From an uncultured Bacilli bacterium (GTDB lineage Bacteria > Bacillota_I > Bacilli_A > RF39 > UBA660): 32,308 nt of DNA. This document shows positions 29,643-32,308 of this stretch, piece by piece (positions within the stretch are counted from its first letter, which is position 1; each line of letters opens with the position of its first letter). The position numbers and the translations under genes were made by a program. The stretch spans positions 1 through 32,308 of the forward strand of contig CANQOH010000013.1 in assembly GCA_947625425.1 (NCBI GenBank), written 5' to 3'. The notes under the pieces are model-generated. The model was not told the DNA's origin. It saw nothing but the letters and a program-made list of their open reading frames with translations, and did not search any database.

Positions 29643-31028
29643 ATGCCAGAGAAGATAACCATCTTGAAGGAATCTGGTGAAACTTTAGTTTCTAATATTG
29701 TTTCAATCTTTACGATTCCTGAGACGGAAAAAAGATATATCATTACGACAGAAAATGCTGTGGATCCTCATGGACTCACTGTTTTGCATGTCAGTGAAAT
29801 CGTTGATGGTAATATGCAAAAGGTTGCTACGGATGATGAATGGTCTTCAATTAAGACAATTATGCGTGCGATTATATCTGGCAATGTAGGATCTTATAAA
29901 TATTTACCAGTAATTAATAATTTAAATGCTGTTTCACAATATTCAAGAGATATTTCAGTTAGTGCTTCAGCATCTAAACAAATGATAGATAATTATAATG
30001 CGGGAGATAAGATGCCAATAGGTAATGAAGGTGGCGAAACATTAGGGGTAGAGCAAGAACAAATGCCGGTTACTCCAAGTTCAATTTTCCCAACAAATGG
30101 TAGTAATGCTTCGAGTGATGATGAAGTTGTTCCTGGAATAGCTGAAGTAACTGCTGGTCCAGCTGAAGGTGCACAACCAAGTATTATTCCAACACCTGTA
30201 GTAGAGCCAGCACCAGTGGGAGTTGCTCCAGAGCCTATTGCTCAGGTACCTGTTAATCAAATGCCTGTTCCACCTGTTGGACCAGTAGCACCAGTCGTTC
30301 CGACTCAGCCAGTTATTCAGCCAGCACCAGTTGTAACGGCGATGCCAGTTACACCAGAACCTGAAGTTATTACGCCATTAAATAATGCGGTGCCAACTCC
30401 AGTCGTACCTAATCCGGTAGTTATGCCTGATAATTCACTTGGTAATCCAGAAGCGACAGCTGTTAATGTAGCTGTTACACCAGTTATAGATGCTCAAGTT
30501 AATCCACCAGTTGGTGTAAGTCCTGTATCAGTTTTACCTGACCAGCCATCACCAATTGCTAGTGGTTTAGGATTAACTAATGATGTTCAAGTTGCTCAAC
30601 CTACGGTAGTAATACCTGACGCACAAATTGTTCAAAATGCGCAAAATACTTCTTTGACAACAGATGAACAAATTAACTTTAATGCTACACCTAGTTTTGA
30701 TCCAAATGCTACATTAGATGAAGTAGTAGTTGCTGCACAACAAATGTTTATGGAAGGTGTTAAAAACTTAGTTGTAACAATGCAAGAAAAAGTATATAGA
30801 GATTTATATAGTAAAGAAGAAGAATTAAAAAATAGAGAAGCTTTAATAGCCCAAAAAGAACAAGCTTTAGGACTTAGTGGTCAAGTAGTTCAACCAGGAA
30901 CTCCTACTCAACCAGTTGTCAATCCTACTTTAGGAGCAACGCCTGTTTCTCCAGCACCTTTAAATAGTGCGCCACAACCAGTAGTAGTTCAACCAACTGT
31001 AGTTCAAGCTTCAAATGATGTAATTTAA
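29643..31028 (+). CDS. Proline/valine-rich protein with a DUF1292-like N-terminus
   Basis: 461 residues. Residues 1 to about 80 resemble a DUF1292 domain (KITILKESGETLVSNIVSIF, a Tyr-Ile-Ile strand, and a final DDEWSSIKTIM). A long Pro/Val/Ala-rich disordered region (about 130-340) follows, then a conserved-looking helix (DATLDEVVVAAQQMFMEGV), a coiled coil (about 380-410) and a Pro/Val-rich end. There is no signal peptide or membrane helix, so it is cytoplasmic. Codon use in the first 80 codons looks less AT-rich than in neighbours. The tail resembles that of the partial protein at 1-246 (IFPT motifs; NDVI and SDVL ends), so they may be paralogs. Strong promoter and terminator make it monocistronic. 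Confidence 0.7.
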   Translation: MPEKITILKESGETLVSNIVSIFTIPETEKRYIITTENAVDPHGLTVLHVSEIVDGNMQKVATDDEWSSIKTIMRAIISGNVGSYKYLPVINNLNAVSQYSRDISVSASASKQMIDNYNAGDKMPIGNEGGETLGVEQEQMPVTPSSIFPTNGSNASSDDEVVPGIAEVTAGPAEGAQPSIIPTPVVEPAPVGVAPEPIAQVPVNQMPVPPVGPVAPVVPTQPVIQPAPVVTAMPVTPEPEVITPLNNAVPTPVVPNPVVMPDNSLGNPEATAVNVAVTPVIDAQVNPPVGVSPVSVLPDQPSPIASGLGLTNDVQVAQPTVVIPDAQIVQNAQNTSLTTDEQINFNATPSFDPNATLDEVVVAAQQMFMEGVKNLVVTMQEKVYRDLYSKEEELKNREALIAQKEQALGLSGQVVQPGTPTQPVVNPTLGATPVSPAPLNSAPQPVVVQPTVVQASNDVI

Positions 31029-31055
31029 AACTTAAGAATTATCTTAAGTTTTTTT
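31027..31055 (+). terminator. Terminator after the proline-rich protein gene
   Basis: AAAACTTAAGA (31027-31037), four-base loop, TCTTAAGTTTT (31042-31052), T's through 31055. Confidence 0.88.
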
Positions 31056-31068
31056 CATATTATTTAAT

Positions 31069-31911
31069 ATGAAAGACATTTTAAGTGAATATTATAATAT
31101 TTTTATTGATGATTATAAGGAATATAAAGATGGTTTAATTTTTCAAGTAGATGGGATTAATTATTACTTAGTTAAAACATCATATGATACAGCATATATT
31201 AATGAATTAATTAAAGTGTGTGAAGAGGTAAGAAAACAAAATGTTTTATTACATGACTTTATAAAAAATAAAAATAATGAATTCTTATCTAATGGTTATA
31301 TTTTATTTAAAATTAATGTTTTAATGGACGATATAGATCTAAATGATATAAAAAAATTTAATAGTATTGATAGCAATAAATATTTAAAAGAATATATAAA
31401 AATGGAAGATTTTTGGCAGAATAAAATAGATTATTTTGAAGTACAAATAAGTGAATTATCAGATAATAAATTAATTAATCATAGTTTTGATTATTATATT
31501 GGAATTGCGGAAATAATTATTTTATTTTTAAAAAAACATCCAACTAAAAATGATTTATGTTTATCACATAAATCATTAGACAGCATAAGTACTTTAGAGT
31601 TTTATAATCCTTTAAATATAACTTTTGATTTAAAATTAAAAGATATGGCTAGTTATATAAGAATGACCAATAATTATGAATTATTAAATGATCTTTTAGA
31701 TCAAACAGATTGGTCAGATAAAGCTTATTTGTTTACAAGAATGGTCTTTCCTTTTAGATATTTTAATATAATAAGTGATATGGTTGTTGATAATGAAGAA
31801 GAACATGAATTGATTAATTTATTAAATAATGTTAAAAAGTATGAAGCTTACTTAAGTCAAATGCAAAAAATGTTTGGCATATATATTTTTTCTTGGATAA
31901 AAAAAGAGTAA
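31069..31911 (+). CDS. YutH/CotS-like degenerate kinase-fold protein
   Basis: 280 residues. The N-terminal third (ILSEYYNIFIDDYKEYKDG and strands) and the segment DKAYLFTRMVFPFRYFNIISDMV resemble the YutH spore-coat-associated branch of the CotS/aminoglycoside-kinase-like family, whose catalytic residues are largely lost. It is shorter than Bacillus YutH (about 335 residues as I recall). No clear HxDxxxxN or DxD motif is present, so kinase activity is unlikely. It has no ribosome site; TATTAT (31058-31063) places the expected transcription start at the ATG. It is convergent with the Nfu gene, as yutH and yutI are near each other in Bacillus. The family call is tentative. Confidence 0.5.
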   Translation: MKDILSEYYNIFIDDYKEYKDGLIFQVDGINYYLVKTSYDTAYINELIKVCEEVRKQNVLLHDFIKNKNNEFLSNGYILFKINVLMDDIDLNDIKKFNSIDSNKYLKEYIKMEDFWQNKIDYFEVQISELSDNKLINHSFDYYIGIAEIIILFLKKHPTKNDLCLSHKSLDSISTLEFYNPLNITFDLKLKDMASYIRMTNNYELLNDLLDQTDWSDKAYLFTRMVFPFRYFNIISDMVVDNEEEHELINLLNNVKKYEAYLSQMQKMFGIYIFSWIKKE

Positions 31912-31934
31912 TTAAAGTGTTACATTAATTACTC
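31906..31934 (-). terminator. Terminator of the Nfu gene
   Basis: GAGTAATTAA (31906-31915) pairs with TTAATTACTC (31925-31934). On the minus strand a T-run follows, on the plus strand none, so it serves the Nfu gene. Confidence 0.75.
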
Positions 31935-32181
31935 CTTCAACTTCAGGAACATCCATTTTAATAGTTTCGTATAAACCATTTTTTATTGTTTCATCAGAAA
32001 ACATACAAGCAGCACAAGCACCAGTTAGTTTAACATAAACAATTTTATCTTTATAATCAATAAATTCAACATCGCCGCCATCCATATTTAAATATGGTTT
32101 TAATGTTTCTAAGATTTCTTTAATTTTGGTAATTGTTTCATTATTATCTATATTGTTTTGTTTTGTTTCTTCTTTAACCAT
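31912..32181 (-). CDS. NifU C-terminal-domain (Nfu/YutI-type) Fe-S scaffold protein
   Basis: 89 residues from ATG 32181, with GGTGAT just upstream; a GTG further upstream overlaps that site. An acidic N-terminus precedes the domain: ILETLKPYLNMDGGDVEFID, then TGACAACMFSDETIKNGLY with the cluster-binding Cys56-x-x-Cys59. Nfu proteins carry a [4Fe-4S] cluster between subunits and pass it to target enzymes. It would support the ferredoxin and, if the motif is real, TrpRS. Confidence 0.93.
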   Translation of the reverse strand: MVKEETKQNNIDNNETITKIKEILETLKPYLNMDGGDVEFIDYKDKIVYVKLTGACAACMFSDETIKNGLYETIKMDVPEVEGVINVTL

Positions 32182-32198
32182 AGATATCACCACGTTTA

Positions 32199-32227
32199 AT
32201 TATAACTTATAATTTATTTGGTGTAAA
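32199..32227 (-). promoter_or_regulatory. Promoter of the Nfu gene
   Basis: Minus strand: TTTACA (32227-32222), 17 bases, TATAAT (32204-32199). Its -35 overlaps the -35 of the opposite promoter by two bases. Confidence 0.78.
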
Positions 32228-32246
32228 CAGCGAGTTGTGGTATAAT
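32218..32246 (+). promoter_or_regulatory. Promoter of the S1-domain gene
   Basis: TTGGTG (32218-32223), 17 bases, TATAAT (32241-32246) with an extended -10 TG at 32238-32239. GAGGTGG (32254-32260) precedes the ATG. Confidence 0.78.
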
Positions 32247-32264
32247 ACATATCGAGGTGGAAGA

Positions 32265-32308
32265 ATGCCAAAGGTTAAGAAAGGTGACACCGTAAAAGGA
32301 AAAGTTAG
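32265..32308 (+). CDS. S1 RNA-binding-domain protein, N-terminal fragment
   Basis: Only 14 codons are visible (MPKVKKGDTVKGKV) before the window ends. KGDTVKGKV is the usual first strand of an S1 domain, as in short S1 proteins such as YugI/GSP13 or in ribosomal protein S1. Strong promoter and GAGGTGG ribosome site support a real gene. Which S1 protein it is cannot be told from this fragment. Confidence 0.65.
   Translation, partial: MPKVKKGDTVKGKV

Noticed and set aside
30180..30640. Tandem DNA repeat in the proline-rich gene
   Set aside because: The protein is repetitive in composition (Pro-Val-x) but the DNA shows no exact period, so it is not a true tandem repeat.

Overview
This is a chromosomal segment of a low-GC, Gram-positive-type bacterium, most likely an uncultivated member of the Bacilli (Erysipelotrichia/RF39-like gut lineage). 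The evidence is very AT-rich DNA, A/G-rich Shine-Dalgarno sites, sigma-A promoters that mostly carry an extended -10 (TGnTATAAT), TGA used as a stop (so not the mycoplasma code), short T-tailed terminators, and many Bacillus-like gene families. The lineage is an inference; no rRNA marker is present. No tRNA, rRNA, CRISPR array, IS, integrase or relaxase was seen. No gene-free stretch exceeds about 160 bases.

Region 1 (1-17449) is one large envelope-spanning machine. It starts with the tail of an unknown Pro/Ser/Thr-rich protein, followed by a Tad-like set: two T2SSF membrane platform proteins (TadB, TadC), four small proteins with pilin-like hydrophobic N-termini, and a TadZ/CpaE-like degenerate ATPase. 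A type IV secretion set follows without a break: two paralogous VirB2/TrbC-like small membrane proteins, a VirB6-like protein split by an apparent one-base frameshift, a PrgI/VirB3-like protein, a VirB4 system carried as two genes, a SpoIID + NlpC/P60 cell-wall hydrolase, a lipoprotein, and a VirD4 coupling ATPase with a long acidic tail. All genes run the same way. The working idea, an inference, is a chromosomally fixed Tad/T4SS hybrid that exports protein or builds a surface fibre rather than a conjugative element.

Region 2 (17473-23021) holds a rhodanese, a DedA/TVP38-like membrane protein, rmuC, a UppP-like membrane protein lacking its catalytic residues, a 62-residue membrane protein, trpS with a Cys motif resembling a [4Fe-4S] site, a small lipoprotein and a membrane-anchored GH25 lysozyme.

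Region 3 (23068-26796) is a DD-carboxypeptidase-spmA-spmB operon, a zinc-ribbon membrane protein, rluB and a ferredoxin. It resembles the Bacillus dacB-spmA-spmB-rluB neighbourhood.

Region 4 (26951-32308) holds an acidic tail-anchored protein, a YunB-like protein, an unknown protein, YutD, a long proline-rich protein, a YutH/CotS-like protein, an Nfu-type Fe-S scaffold protein and the start of an S1-domain gene. This echoes the Bacillus yut/yun region. Several genes in regions 2 and 4 appear to be transcribed from the start codon itself, that is, as leaderless mRNAs.
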